Below, piece after piece: positions 9,180 through 18,371 of a DNA stretch of 64,000 nt. The number at the start of each line of letters is the position of its first letter. Within the stretch, counting starts at the first letter, position 1. The stretch covers positions 558,001-622,000 of the forward strand of contig DAJPHG010000001.1 of NCBI GenBank assembly GCA_025992315.1, written 5' to 3'. The position numbers and the translations under genes were made by a program. The DNA comes from HGM10766 sp900757295 (GTDB lineage: Bacteria > Bacillota_I > Bacilli_A > RF39 > UBA660). Below the pieces are notes generated by a model. The model made no database searches, was not told the DNA's origin, and worked only from the letters and a program-made list of their open reading frames with translations.

Positions 9180-10025
9180 ATGAGTAAAAAGGGTAAAGCT
9201 AAACGTGTTTTTAAATATATTACTGATGTTATCTCTTGGACATGCTTGTGCATACTTATTTTAATAGGGGCATTGTTAGTTTGGTATTTTATTAGTGCTA
9301 AAATTTATGCTTCTAAAGGTGAGAAATATACTCCTTATTTTTCATTATACACAATCATTAGTCCTAGTATGGAACCTAATATTAAAGTATATGATGTTAT
9401 TTTGGATACTAGAGTAGATGATGTTAATACTATAAAAGAAGGAGATATAATAACATTTATCTCTTCAGGAAATTTAAGTTCTGGAATGACAATAACTCAT
9501 AGAGTTGTGGAAGTGTTACATACTGATGAAGGTTTAAGATTTAGAACAAAAGGTGATAACAATCAGACTGCTGATGGTGCTTTAGTAATTCCGGAAAATG
9601 TACTTGGAAAAACTTTGCTACGAATTCCCATGCTTGGAAGAGTTCAATTTTTACTAGCAAGTAAAGGTGGTTTATTAATATTTATATTGATTCCTGCTGT
9701 AGGAATCATAGTGTATGATATTATTAAATTGTTTAGAGTAAAAGATGTTAGCGATAAAGTTGAAGAAGTAATTCAAGATAAACCTGAAGATAAAGTACTT
9801 GAAGAACAAAAAATGATAGAAGAGAACAGAAAACAAGAATTGATTGAAAAATTAAATAAAGAAAAAAATAAGAAAAAAATTGAATTTGAATTTGTTCCTA
9901 TAGAAGAAAAGAATATTGAAACAAATAAGCATCAAGAAGAAAATAATAATATCGTTTTTGATGATGATGAAATAGAACAGGAAATAACTGACATTGATTT
10001 TGAAGACGATGAAGATGACTTTTAA
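9180..10025 (+). CDS. sipW: SipW-type (ER-type) signal peptidase I
   Basis: This membrane peptidase removes signal peptides from TasA/camelysin proteins. Seen: N-terminal helix (about residues 15-40), catalytic serine in SPSMEPN near residue 63, catalytic histidine in THRVVEV near 105 (the ER/archaeal type uses His rather than the bacterial Lys), a GDNNQTADGALV box near 125, and a second helix near 160-185. A long charged, acidic cytoplasmic tail of about 95 residues follows; it is longer than in Bacillus SipW and has no recognised domain. AGGAG precedes the start. The likely substrates are the four nearby GATFAYFT-type or related proteins. Confidence 0.9.
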   Translation: MSKKGKAKRVFKYITDVISWTCLCILILIGALLVWYFISAKIYASKGEKYTPYFSLYTIISPSMEPNIKVYDVILDTRVDDVNTIKEGDIITFISSGNLSSGMTITHRVVEVLHTDEGLRFRTKGDNNQTADGALVIPENVLGKTLLRIPMLGRVQFLLASKGGLLIFILIPAVGIIVYDIIKLFRVKDVSDKVEEVIQDKPEDKVLEEQKMIEENRKQELIEKLNKEKNKKKIEFEFVPIEEKNIETNKHQEENNNIVFDDDEIEQEITDIDFEDDEDDF

Positions 10026-10081
10026 TATAGTTTGAAAATAATATATTTAAATGTTAATATAAATGTAAGGAGGATAGGATT

Positions 10082-11422
10082 ATGAATAAAAAAACTTTAA
10101 AAAACTTTTTAAGACGTGAGACATTTACAATTTGTTCATGTTTAATAATCATAATTGCTTCCTCAGCTTTAATATCTTCGGCTTTATTTACATTTAATAA
10201 GGCAGATGATAAAAATCAAGTAGTAAAAAGTGGTACTTTTTCTATAACTTTCCAGGGTAATAGTGCTGTTGTTGGTGATACCTATATTTTAAATGATAGT
10301 GATGGATTAAATACCGATGGATATCAGTTTACTGTTAAAAATACAGGTAGCATAGAATCTACTTATAATATTATGCTTGGCAGAAATAGATCACTGACTA
10401 CTAATTTAATAGATTTACAATATATTAGATATTCAATTGATGGAGATACACCTAAAACTTTAACTGATTCTCAAAGGATAACTTTTGCCACAGATGAAGA
10501 TAATACTACTAATTGTATGTATTTATTAAAATCTGTAAATGAAAAATCAGGAATAACAAATACTCATAATGTTAAAGTATGGATATCTTCAAGTGCACCA
10601 GATAGTGTTATTAGTAAAAATTTAGATTTATCTATAAAGGTTACAGCAGTAGCTGCTGATCCTTCAAATGAACAAGGCTACCAATTTGCATACACAGGTT
10701 CTGAAGAAGTTTATACTGTCCCTTATGATGGTACATATACAATAGAAGCTGCTGGAGCTGAAGGAAGTCAAGGAAATAAATATAATAATCTTTCTTCAAC
10801 AGTAGCACCAGGTAGGGGAGCAATTATTTCAGCTGATTTTGACTTAACTGCTGGAGATAAATTACATGTAGTTGTTGGTGGTCAGGGTAGTACAACAACA
10901 GGAACAAGTACTGATGGTGCTGCAGGCGCTGGAGGTGGAGGAAGTTTTATATTTAAAGAAATTTCAACGATTACTCAGTCAACTTATCAATTTACAAAAT
11001 CTTCAGTGAACTATGAACCATTGTTAATTGCTGCTGGTGGTGGTGGAACTGGCGATTTAGGAATGTCATATACTAAAAATTATGCTGGTTATAATGGCAA
11101 TTCAATAACATATAAAAGTCCAACTAATTTTACAGCATATAGTACAACGACAGAAAATTCTGATAATAAATATTATTCTGTCTTAGGTATTTCTCAATAT
11201 ATTTCTTATAATCTAAATGGACTATCATATACTAGAAGTTCTAGTGTCTGTAAAGGTGGCTTTGGTGGAGGCGGTTGTGCCGATGATCAAAGAAGTTATG
11301 GTGGAGGTTGGAGTGGAGCAAGTTATACCACTTATTCTTGGTCATTAGGAAGCAATACTGTTGGAAGCTCAACTAATTTCAACTCTGGGAATGGCTATGT
11401 AACTATAAAATTAAAAAAATAA
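10082..11422 (+). CDS. Exported protein: SipW-type N-terminus fused to glycine-rich ALK-like domain
   Basis: AAGGAGG lies at the start. Residues 18-40 form a hydrophobic segment, followed by a TasA-like beta domain to about residue 195. The rest is a glycine-rich module: repeated GAGGGGSF, AAGGGGTG and GFGGGGC blocks between beta-forming Tyr/Thr stretches (VPYDGTYTIEAAGAEGSQG), the layout of the glycine-rich region named after anaplastic lymphoma kinase. It follows sipW directly and is probably another substrate. A role as adhesive or matrix component is inference. Two cysteines in the last third could form a disulfide. Confidence 0.8.
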   Translation: MNKKTLKNFLRRETFTICSCLIIIIASSALISSALFTFNKADDKNQVVKSGTFSITFQGNSAVVGDTYILNDSDGLNTDGYQFTVKNTGSIESTYNIMLGRNRSLTTNLIDLQYIRYSIDGDTPKTLTDSQRITFATDEDNTTNCMYLLKSVNEKSGITNTHNVKVWISSSAPDSVISKNLDLSIKVTAVAADPSNEQGYQFAYTGSEEVYTVPYDGTYTIEAAGAEGSQGNKYNNLSSTVAPGRGAIISADFDLTAGDKLHVVVGGQGSTTTGTSTDGAAGAGGGGSFIFKEISTITQSTYQFTKSSVNYEPLLIAAGGGGTGDLGMSYTKNYAGYNGNSITYKSPTNFTAYSTTTENSDNKYYSVLGISQYISYNLNGLSYTRSSSVCKGGFGGGGCADDQRSYGGGWSGASYTTYSWSLGSNTVGSSTNFNSGNGYVTIKLKK

Positions 11423-11451
11423 AAGGCGTTAATTCTTTAACACCTTTTTTT
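11422..11451. terminator. Bidirectional terminator between matrix locus and ABC operon
   Basis: AAAGGcGTT/AACaCCTTT hairpin flanked by an A run and a T run. It serves the convergent genes ending at 11422 and 11429. Confidence 0.75.
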
Positions 11452-12196
11452 CTATATATGAAATTATTTTATATAAGATATAAGAGAAAATTAATAATAA
11501 GAAAATTCCAGTCATTACTAAATTTAAATTAAATATTTGAGTTCCATACATTATAAGATAACCTAAGCCAGCTTTTGAAACTAAAAATTCTCCCATAATT
11601 ACACCAATTAAAGACATTGAAATATTTAGCTTTAATGAAGATATTATTGTTTTATAACTACTTGGAATGACCAGTTTTTTTAATATTTGCCATTTAGTTG
11701 CACCAAATGATTTTAGTAATTTTATTTTGTTATTATCAATATTCATAAAACCATTATAAATCGTTATGATACTAACAATTAAATTTATTAATAAAGCCAT
11801 TACAATTATAGAATTAGTATTAGCACCAATCCAAATTATTAAAATTGGCCCTAAAGCAACTTTAGGTAATGAATTTATTAATGTTAAAAATGGATCTACC
11901 ACTTTAGCAATAAACTTAAAAGAATAAAGAATTATCGCAATAAACAATCCTAGAAAAATTCCCAGACTAAAAGAAATAATAGTTTCAATAAAAGTAGTAA
12001 ATATATGTGAAAATAAATTTCCTTGAATAAAAAGATTTTTTAAAGTTTTAATTATTAGAGATGGAGAAGAAAATATGAAACCATTAATAATGTTAAATTT
12101 TGTAAGTAGCTCCCATGCTAATAAAAAGATAATTATGATTGATATTTGAGTTATTAAAACTAATAAATCATATTTTTTTGTTTTAAATGACGACAT
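11429..12196 (-). CDS. ABC importer permease, SsuC/TauC/ThiX type
   Basis: 255 residues with about six membrane helices and the EAA loop with a central Gly (LLKSFGATKWQILKKLVIPS). The domain type is that of BPD_transp_1 permeases for small organic ions or thiamine precursors. Its start overlaps the end of the ATPase gene (12183), so the three genes form one minus-strand operon in the order binding protein, ATPase, permease. The substrate cannot be fixed; see the binding-protein gene. Confidence 0.9.
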   Translation of the reverse strand: MSSFKTKKYDLLVLITQISIIIIFLLAWELLTKFNIINGFIFSSPSLIIKTLKNLFIQGNLFSHIFTTFIETIISFSLGIFLGLFIAIILYSFKFIAKVVDPFLTLINSLPKVALGPILIIWIGANTNSIIVMALLINLIVSIITIYNGFMNIDNNKIKLLKSFGATKWQILKKLVIPSSYKTIISSLKLNISMSLIGVIMGEFLVSKAGLGYLIMYGTQIFNLNLVMTGIFLLLIFSYILYKIISYIEKKVLKN

Positions 12197-12932
12197 CTAA
12201 TTCTTTCCAAATTTTTTCGTAATAATCAGCAAACTCTTTAGCTTTACGATTCTCTATAGGTGTTGATTTATTAGTTAATTTTATATCATAAATTTTTTTT
12301 ATGTGACATGGTCTTTTAGATAAAACTATTACTTTATCTGCTAAAGATATAGCTTCTGCTAAGTCATGAGTAACCATAATTACTGTCTTTTTTTCATTTT
12401 TAATAATTTTATAGACATCATCACTTACTGCTAATCTAGTTTGATAATCTAAAGCAGAAAATGGTTCATCTAATAATAATATGTCGGGATTGATAGCAAG
12501 TGTTCTTATTAAAGCAATACGTTGTTTCATACCACCAGATAGTTCATTTGGATATTTATCTATAAAATTATTTAAACCATATGTTTTTAATAATTTTTTT
12601 ACATAATTTATATTTTCTTCATTTTTTATTTTCATAATATCTAAGCCTAAAGTAGAGTTATCTAAAATAGTTAGCCAGTCAAATAGTGCATCTTCTTGTA
12701 ACATATATCCTACTTTTATATCTTTTTTATTATATTTTATTGTTCCAGAATTTTGTTTTTCTAAATTGGCTAATATGGATAAAAAGGTGGATTTTCCACA
12801 TCCACTTGATCCTACAATAGCAATAAACTCTCCTTCTTTAACGTCTAAAGATATATTCTCTATTGCATCGACTTTTCCTGATTTAGTTTCATAGCTTTTT
12901 TTTAAGTTTTTTATTTCTAATAAGTTATTCAT
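12183..12932 (-). CDS. ABC importer ATPase, SsuB/TauB type
   Basis: 249 residues. Walker A GSSGCGKST near residue 40, Q loop MLQEDALFDW, signature LSGGMKQR near 128, Walker B ILLLDEPFSALD near 150 and the H-loop histidine in VTHDLAEA. The Q-loop sequence and the LSGGMKQR signature are typical of nitrate/sulfonate/taurine-class ATPases. It overlaps both neighbours by several bases. Confidence 0.93.
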   Translation of the reverse strand: MNNLLEIKNLKKSYETKSGKVDAIENISLDVKEGEFIAIVGSSGCGKSTFLSILANLEKQNSGTIKYNKKDIKVGYMLQEDALFDWLTILDNSTLGLDIMKIKNEENINYVKKLLKTYGLNNFIDKYPNELSGGMKQRIALIRTLAINPDILLLDEPFSALDYQTRLAVSDDVYKIIKNEKKTVIMVTHDLAEAISLADKVIVLSKRPCHIKKIYDIKLTNKSTPIENRKAKEFADYYEKIWKELDVVI

Positions 12933-13914
12933 TATTAATATTAATGATTAAATCTTTATATGGAACGTATTCCTTTATTAAATTTGCTTTAATCATAATA
13001 TCTTCTAAATTTTTAAAACTTTTTTCACTTATAAATGTATTTTCTAACCAACTATCACTTTCTTTATATCTTTTTACAATAGTTGTAACATCATTAATTG
13101 ATGAATCTGGGAATTGATTTATTATGGCGTTTGCTATATCTTTTTCATCATGTTCTTTTACATATTTTAAACCTTCGTTAATTGCTTTATTAAAGTTTTT
13201 GATTGTTTCTTTATTATTTTTTATATAACTTTTTTTGGCATTGAATGCTGTATATGGAACTTCACCAGATATCATACCGACAGATCCTACTACATAACCA
13301 TAACCTTCTTTTTCTAGTTTGGTTGCATTTGGTTCAAATAAGTTAACAAAGTCTCCTTGACCTCCAATAAATGATCCTGATAAAGCTGAGAATTCTACAC
13401 TAGTATTTATATTAACTTCATTTTTATCAATATTGCTATTTATTAAAGCATTTTCAAAGTTTAATACTGGCATTCCACCTTTTCTACCAGCAAGTACTTC
13501 TTTACCAATTAAATCTTCCATTTTAAAATTTTTAATATTTTTTCTAGAAACAATAAATTGACCATCTCTTTTAGTTAAACCTGCAAATGATTGAATATAA
13601 TCTTTTTCTTTGCCATTATAAACATATATAGAACTTTCTGGACCACAGAATCCAATTTCTACATCATCAGATAAAACTGCTGCACTAACTTTATCTGCAC
13701 CTGGAGTTAGTATTAGTTCAATGTCTAAACCATAGTCTTGAAAATATCCTTTTTCAATAGCAACATAAAGTGGTGCATAGAATACTGAATGTGTTACTTC
13801 AGCAACCTTGATATGTTCTAGATTATCTTCTTTCTTATTAATTTTTTTGCAGATAATAAACATTGAGAATAAAAATAAGATTATTATCAATGAAATTATA
13901 ATTCTTTTTTTCAA
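12925..13914 (-). CDS. ABC importer substrate-binding protein, NMT1/THI5-like
   Basis: The frame begins with TTG behind AAGGAGGAA. The N-terminus is a hydrophobic signal with a possible lipobox cysteine (FIIC, residue 23), so it is probably a lipoprotein. The domain begins VTHSVFYAPLYVAIEKGYF, followed by GADKVSAAVLSDDVEIGF; this is the NMT1/THI5-like fold shared by binding proteins for thiamine precursors, sulfonates and nitrate. No TPP riboswitch is visible in the 130 bases upstream, so thiamine-precursor transport is only one option. Confidence 0.87.
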   Translation of the reverse strand: MKKRIIISLIIILFLFSMFIICKKINKKEDNLEHIKVAEVTHSVFYAPLYVAIEKGYFQDYGLDIELILTPGADKVSAAVLSDDVEIGFCGPESSIYVYNGKEKDYIQSFAGLTKRDGQFIVSRKNIKNFKMEDLIGKEVLAGRKGGMPVLNFENALINSNIDKNEVNINTSVEFSALSGSFIGGQGDFVNLFEPNATKLEKEGYGYVVGSVGMISGEVPYTAFNAKKSYIKNNKETIKNFNKAINEGLKYVKEHDEKDIANAIINQFPDSSINDVTTIVKRYKESDSWLENTFISEKSFKNLEDIMIKANLIKEYVPYKDLIININNE

Positions 13915-13990
13915 AATAAAATTCCTCCTTTTTATTTCAATGTATTATATTCTACATAAAGAAAAATGGTGATGTAATCTAGGAAAAAGG

Positions 13991-14019
13991 TTTACTTTAA
14001 TAAGGGAGTTTGGTATAAT
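13991..14019 (+). promoter_or_regulatory. Sigma-A-like promoter of the 14047 gene
   Basis: TTTACT and TATAAT are separated by 17 bases, with transcription expected to start near 14026. AAGGAG follows, ahead of the ATG at 14047. Confidence 0.6.
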
Positions 14020-14046
14020 CTTCTTAGAATAAGGAGTGACTTTAAT

Positions 14047-15840
14047 ATGAAAAATGATGTACGTACTTTATTAAATAGATTAATAGAATTATTGCAACCT
14101 AACAATTTTTTAGTTGAAGATATAAAAAAAGCAGATGCTGAAGCAGCTGAAGTAATTGAGGTTACGACAAAAGAAAATGAAAATTATGATTTGGATTTAA
14201 AATCTTTAAATAAAAATAAGGAAGATGTAATATCTTTTAAAGATGCAATCACTCCAATTTATAAAGATTATATAAATGTGGTTGATGCAAATAAAATACC
14301 TATAGATTTACCAGGTATCACTCAAACTTGTAAGTCTATAGTTGAAAATACAGACGCACAAATTAAAGATATTTCTAAAAAAATAACAGAAAATGAAGAA
14401 AAGAAATCACAAGCTGAGTTAGTTGTAAATGAAACACCAATTAAATTACAAGAGGAAGAAGATGCTAGAACAGCTGCTTTAGATTTAATTAATACAATAC
14501 TAGAAGATCCTTCTGATATTACTCAATCTAGAGTTGTTGGTGCTATCAAAGCTTTAAAAGTTTTTGATGATGAAGAAATTAATAATATGCTTCCAATTAT
14601 TTGCTTTCCAAATAATAATTATAATGGAATTAGTTTTGAAAATGTTTATAAGTCATTTAATGATAATAAAGGTAAATCTACTAGAGATGTTTTGAAAGAA
14701 GCTATGAAAGAATCTAATGAAGAAGAAAATTTAAATCCAGAAGAAAGAATGGATGAAATTTTAAAAGTAGTTGGTAGTGAAAAAAAGTTAAATAAATCTT
14801 CTTTAAAAAATGAAAAAGAAGTAAAAGAAGAAAAAAAAGTAACTAAAGAGAAAAAAATTAATGTTGATCCTAAGCTAGAATTTTTAAAGAATGAGTTAGG
14901 GGTTACAGATCTAGATATTAGTTTCAATAAAGAAATTTTGGAAGTAAGTCAAAATAATTTAGAAAAAATGGTTGCTGAAGCTAAAAAGGCAAACATAAAT
15001 CCCAAAAGTATTTCTTTAAGAAATTATTGTGGTGACTTTAAACAATTTATTAATAATATTAAAGAACTTCCTAGTGTTGATGATCAAACTGTATTAAAGA
15101 ATCCTATTTTAGGAGCAATTCCTACTGAACGTTTAAAGAATAATATGAAACTTATTGAATTTAATGGATTAAGTATTGTTAAACCTAATGGTAAACTTAC
15201 TATAGATGTTTTAGGAAGAGATACAAAAAAATTATCTAAAGCTATTAGTTTAATAGGTCAAATTGACTTTGAATATTTTTTGAAACATCCTGAGAATATG
15301 GGACAAATTATTGGTGGAGTAGCTGTTAGAATTTTATATTGTCAACAAAATGGAATAAATTATAAAGATGCTTATGGAAACTTTGAATCATTTATTTACA
15401 ATGAAAAAGAATTCGAAGATTTATATGGAAAAGTTGGTAAGGAAATTATTCCTTCTGCAAAAACTTTAAATGAAAAATTATTAGAAACAGTAGAAGATAA
15501 AAGTTTAATTAAATCTTTAAATGATTTTCATAAGACTGGAAATGTTGAAAAAATTTCGCTAGATCATGCTGCTTTAGAAAAGTTTGTAGAATTAAGTGAA
15601 ACTGTTAAATCAATTGATGAAAGTGAAAAACCATATGAAACTATTATTGATGGAGACAGATTTTATACAGTAGATTTTCAAAAGAATTTAAGTCATTTAT
15701 TAAGTGTTAAACCTGATGCTAATAATGATGAGTTGATTTTAACTTCTTTAATGTTTAATGCACATAAAGATCCTGAAGTTATTAAAAAAGTACAACATCA
15801 ATTAAATCCTAATACCAGGAATATGGAATTAGCTGCATAG
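14047..15840 (+). CDS. Unrecognised 597-residue helical protein
   Basis: I do not recognise this gene. It has no signal peptide or membrane segment, so it should be cytoplasmic. Residues 1-150 are strongly charged and likely coiled coil. A lysine/glutamate-rich linker (about residues 225-275) joins this to a more globular, alpha-helical C-terminal half that contains short helix-turn units such as NPKSISLRNY and NPILGAIPTERLKNN. The family may be specific to this lineage. The 95-residue gene 12 bases downstream has its own AGGAGG and is probably co-expressed, because no terminator separates them. Confidence 0.75.
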   Translation: MKNDVRTLLNRLIELLQPNNFLVEDIKKADAEAAEVIEVTTKENENYDLDLKSLNKNKEDVISFKDAITPIYKDYINVVDANKIPIDLPGITQTCKSIVENTDAQIKDISKKITENEEKKSQAELVVNETPIKLQEEEDARTAALDLINTILEDPSDITQSRVVGAIKALKVFDDEEINNMLPIICFPNNNYNGISFENVYKSFNDNKGKSTRDVLKEAMKESNEEENLNPEERMDEILKVVGSEKKLNKSSLKNEKEVKEEKKVTKEKKINVDPKLEFLKNELGVTDLDISFNKEILEVSQNNLEKMVAEAKKANINPKSISLRNYCGDFKQFINNIKELPSVDDQTVLKNPILGAIPTERLKNNMKLIEFNGLSIVKPNGKLTIDVLGRDTKKLSKAISLIGQIDFEYFLKHPENMGQIIGGVAVRILYCQQNGINYKDAYGNFESFIYNEKEFEDLYGKVGKEIIPSAKTLNEKLLETVEDKSLIKSLNDFHKTGNVEKISLDHAALEKFVELSETVKSIDESEKPYETIIDGDRFYTVDFQKNLSHLLSVKPDANNDELILTSLMFNAHKDPEVIKKVQHQLNPNTRNMELAA

Positions 15841-15851
15841 GAGGAATAAAA

Positions 15852-16139
15852 ATGGGTTTTTTAAAAGAATTAGATTTTACTAATGAAGAAATATTGATTG
15901 CTGAAAATAGTGTGCCTGATTTAGTAATAAATGAAATAAATGCCTCAAAAGATTTGGTTATTTATAATATAAATTATTTAAAAAAGTTAGGTGTTGAAAA
16001 CTTTAAGGAAGTATTTATTAAGTTTTGCAGTATGTTTTTAATGGATGCTTCTAAGTTTGAGAGCATATTTAATAAATATGATAGAGAAGATTTAATTGAA
16101 AAAATTAAAAGCAATGTTGCAATTGTAGAATTTCTATAA
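15852..16139 (+). CDS. Unrecognised 95-residue protein, partner of the 14047 gene
   Basis: It starts behind AGGAGGA and ends at a strong terminator. It is all-helical by composition, with a unit NINYLKKLGVENFKEV followed by FLMDASKFESIFNKYD. This pattern of about 35 residues resembles helical-repeat proteins (mTERF-like in general feel), but I cannot assign a family. It probably works with the protein encoded just upstream. Confidence 0.65.
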   Translation: MGFLKELDFTNEEILIAENSVPDLVINEINASKDLVIYNINYLKKLGVENFKEVFIKFCSMFLMDASKFESIFNKYDREDLIEKIKSNVAIVEFL

Positions 16140-16164
16140 AGGACTAAAAATTTAGTCCTTTTTT
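16138..16164 (+). terminator. Terminator of the 14047-16139 operon
   Basis: AAAGGACTAAA/TTTAGTCCTTT hairpin with a T run, starting in the stop codon. Confidence 0.85.
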
Positions 16165-16217
16165 AATGCAGAACATTAGTTTGTGTGTTATACTTATTTA
16201 AGTAGAGGGTGGTAAAA

Positions 16218-18308
16218 ATGAATTACTTAAACAATTTAAATGAAAATCAACTAAAAGCTGTTAATCATATAGATGGTCCTTGTTTAGTTATAGCTGGTGC
16301 TGGTTCTGGAAAAACAAAAGTTTTAACAACAAGAATTGCAAATTTGATAGATAAAGGGATAAGTTCTTATAATATTTTAGCTATTACATTTACGAATAAA
16401 GCAGCAAGAGAAATGAGAGAAAGATTAGATGTCCTAGTAGATGATCATCATGCATTTGTAGGAACTTTTCACTCTTTAGGAATTAAAATAATTAGAGAAA
16501 ATTGTAAACTATTAAATTTAGATAATAATTTCACGATTTTAGATGGTGATGATGTAACTAGTATTATACGAAAACTACTAAAAGATAAAGGTTATGATCC
16601 TAAGGCATATTCGCCATCATATATAAAAAATAGAATTAGTTTTATTAAAAATGAAATGCTAAATGATAGTGAAATAGATAACTTTTTTATTACACCACCA
16701 GAAAAGGTAGCAAAAGAAATTTATTATGCTTATTTAGAAAAACTAAGTATTAATAATTCTGTTGATTTTGATGATTTATTAAGATTACCAGTGGAATTAT
16801 TTATGAAACACAAAGATATTTTAGAAATGTATCAAGAAAGATTTAAATATATCTTAATTGATGAGTACCAGGATACTAATGAAGTTCAATATAAATTAAG
16901 TAAGTTATTAGCTTCAAAATATAAAAATATATTTGTTGTTGGTGATTCTAATCAAGCTATTTATGCTTTTAGAGGTTCTAATTATAAAAATATATTAAAT
17001 TTTGAAAAAGATTATAATAATGCTGAAGTTATTACTTTAAATCAAAATTATAGAAGTACTGAAACTATTTTAGAAGCAGCAAATTCTGTTATTCAAAATA
17101 ATAAAAAAAGAAAAGAAGTTAATCTATTTAGTGATCTGGGGAAAGGACTTAAAATAAAATATACTCGTGCTTATGATGAAAAACATGAAATAAAACAAGT
17201 TATTGATAAGATTAAAGAACTTGTTAATGATGAAGGTTATCATTATTCTGATATAGGAATTTTATATAGAACTAATGGTCAGGCACGTGTTATAGAAGAA
17301 CAATTTTTAGCTGCTAACATGCCATATAAAGTTGTTGGGAGTTATTATTTCTATTCTCGTAAAGAAATTAAAGATTTAATATCTTATTTAAGATTAATCC
17401 TAAATCATCATGATGAAGTTAGTTTAAGAAGAATAATTAATGTTCCAAAAAGAGGAATTGGAGCATCGACGATTGCTAAAATAGAAGAAGAAGCTTTAGA
17501 TCAACATATTTCAATGTTTGATGCTATTTCAAAAGGTAAAGAACTTGAATTTAAAAATATGATTTTAGAGATAACTAAAGAAAGTGAAAACTTATCTTTA
17601 ACTGAATTAATTGATTTAATACTAGAAAAATCAGGTATGAAAAGTGAACTTGAAAATACTTTGGGTATTGAAGCTGAATTAAGATTAGAAAATTTAATGG
17701 AATTTAAGAGTATAACTGCATCTTTTGAAGAGAGAACAGGTAATGTTAATTTAGGTGATTTTTTAGAAGAAATAAGTTTGATTGCTGATATTTCAGAACA
17801 TAAGGAAGATAATGATGAAGTAACTTTAATGACGATTCATTCTGCAAAAGGATTAGAGTTTGAAGTAGTATTTTTAGTAGGAATGGAAGAAAACATATTT
17901 CCGCATTCTAATTCCTTAATGGAAGTTGATGGCCTTGAAGAAGAAAGAAGATTATGTTACGTAGGTATAACTAGAGCTAAGAAGAGATTATTTATATCAA
18001 ATGCTAAAAGAAGAATGTTATATGGAAAAGATAGCATGAATGTTCCTAGTCGATTTATTAAAGAAATTGATTCTAGTCTTTTAGATATTGAAAATCCAAT
18101 GTTAGAAGAGAAAGAGAAGATTGATAAAAAAGATTTATATTCTAATGATTCAGTAGAATATAAAAGTGGTGATGTTGTTATGCATACTATCTATGGTAGG
18201 GGAGTAGTTATAGATGTAAATGATTCTTTGGTTACTGTAGCTTTTGCTAAAAATTTTGGTATTAAAAAATTAATGAAAAATCATAAGAGTTTAAGAAAAA
18301 TGTCATAG
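16218..18308 (+). CDS. pcrA: ATP-dependent DNA helicase PcrA/UvrD
   Basis: A superfamily 1A 3'-to-5' helicase for repair and for removal of RecA or blocked transcription complexes. The ATG at 16218 follows AGAGGGTGG; the frame is open to 16209. Seen: LNENQLKAV (Q motif), Walker A AGAGSGKTKVL near residue 30, FTNKAAREMRER (motif Ia), DEYQDTN (motif II), VVGDSNQAIYAFRGS (motif III), QNYRST (motif IV), TIHSAKGLEFEVVF (motif V) and VGITRAKKRL (motif VI). The C-terminal SxYKSGDVVMH region is the RNA-polymerase-binding Tudor-like part of PcrA. It is followed by ligA, as in many Firmicutes. Confidence 0.97.
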   Translation: MNYLNNLNENQLKAVNHIDGPCLVIAGAGSGKTKVLTTRIANLIDKGISSYNILAITFTNKAAREMRERLDVLVDDHHAFVGTFHSLGIKIIRENCKLLNLDNNFTILDGDDVTSIIRKLLKDKGYDPKAYSPSYIKNRISFIKNEMLNDSEIDNFFITPPEKVAKEIYYAYLEKLSINNSVDFDDLLRLPVELFMKHKDILEMYQERFKYILIDEYQDTNEVQYKLSKLLASKYKNIFVVGDSNQAIYAFRGSNYKNILNFEKDYNNAEVITLNQNYRSTETILEAANSVIQNNKKRKEVNLFSDLGKGLKIKYTRAYDEKHEIKQVIDKIKELVNDEGYHYSDIGILYRTNGQARVIEEQFLAANMPYKVVGSYYFYSRKEIKDLISYLRLILNHHDEVSLRRIINVPKRGIGASTIAKIEEEALDQHISMFDAISKGKELEFKNMILEITKESENLSLTELIDLILEKSGMKSELENTLGIEAELRLENLMEFKSITASFEERTGNVNLGDFLEEISLIADISEHKEDNDEVTLMTIHSAKGLEFEVVFLVGMEENIFPHSNSLMEVDGLEEERRLCYVGITRAKKRLFISNAKRRMLYGKDSMNVPSRFIKEIDSSLLDIENPMLEEKEKIDKKDLYSNDSVEYKSGDVVMHTIYGRGVVIDVNDSLVTVAFAKNFGIKKLMKNHKSLRKMS

Positions 18309-18371
18309 TAAAAGGATAAATTATTTAATATTTATCTTTTTTTTGGTAAAATAAGTAATAGGGATGATAAT

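Noticed and set aside
13915..14046. TPP riboswitch ahead of the THI5-like ABC operon.
   Set aside because: The 130-base interval lacks the conserved CUGAGA and ACCUGA-type boxes on the minus strand.
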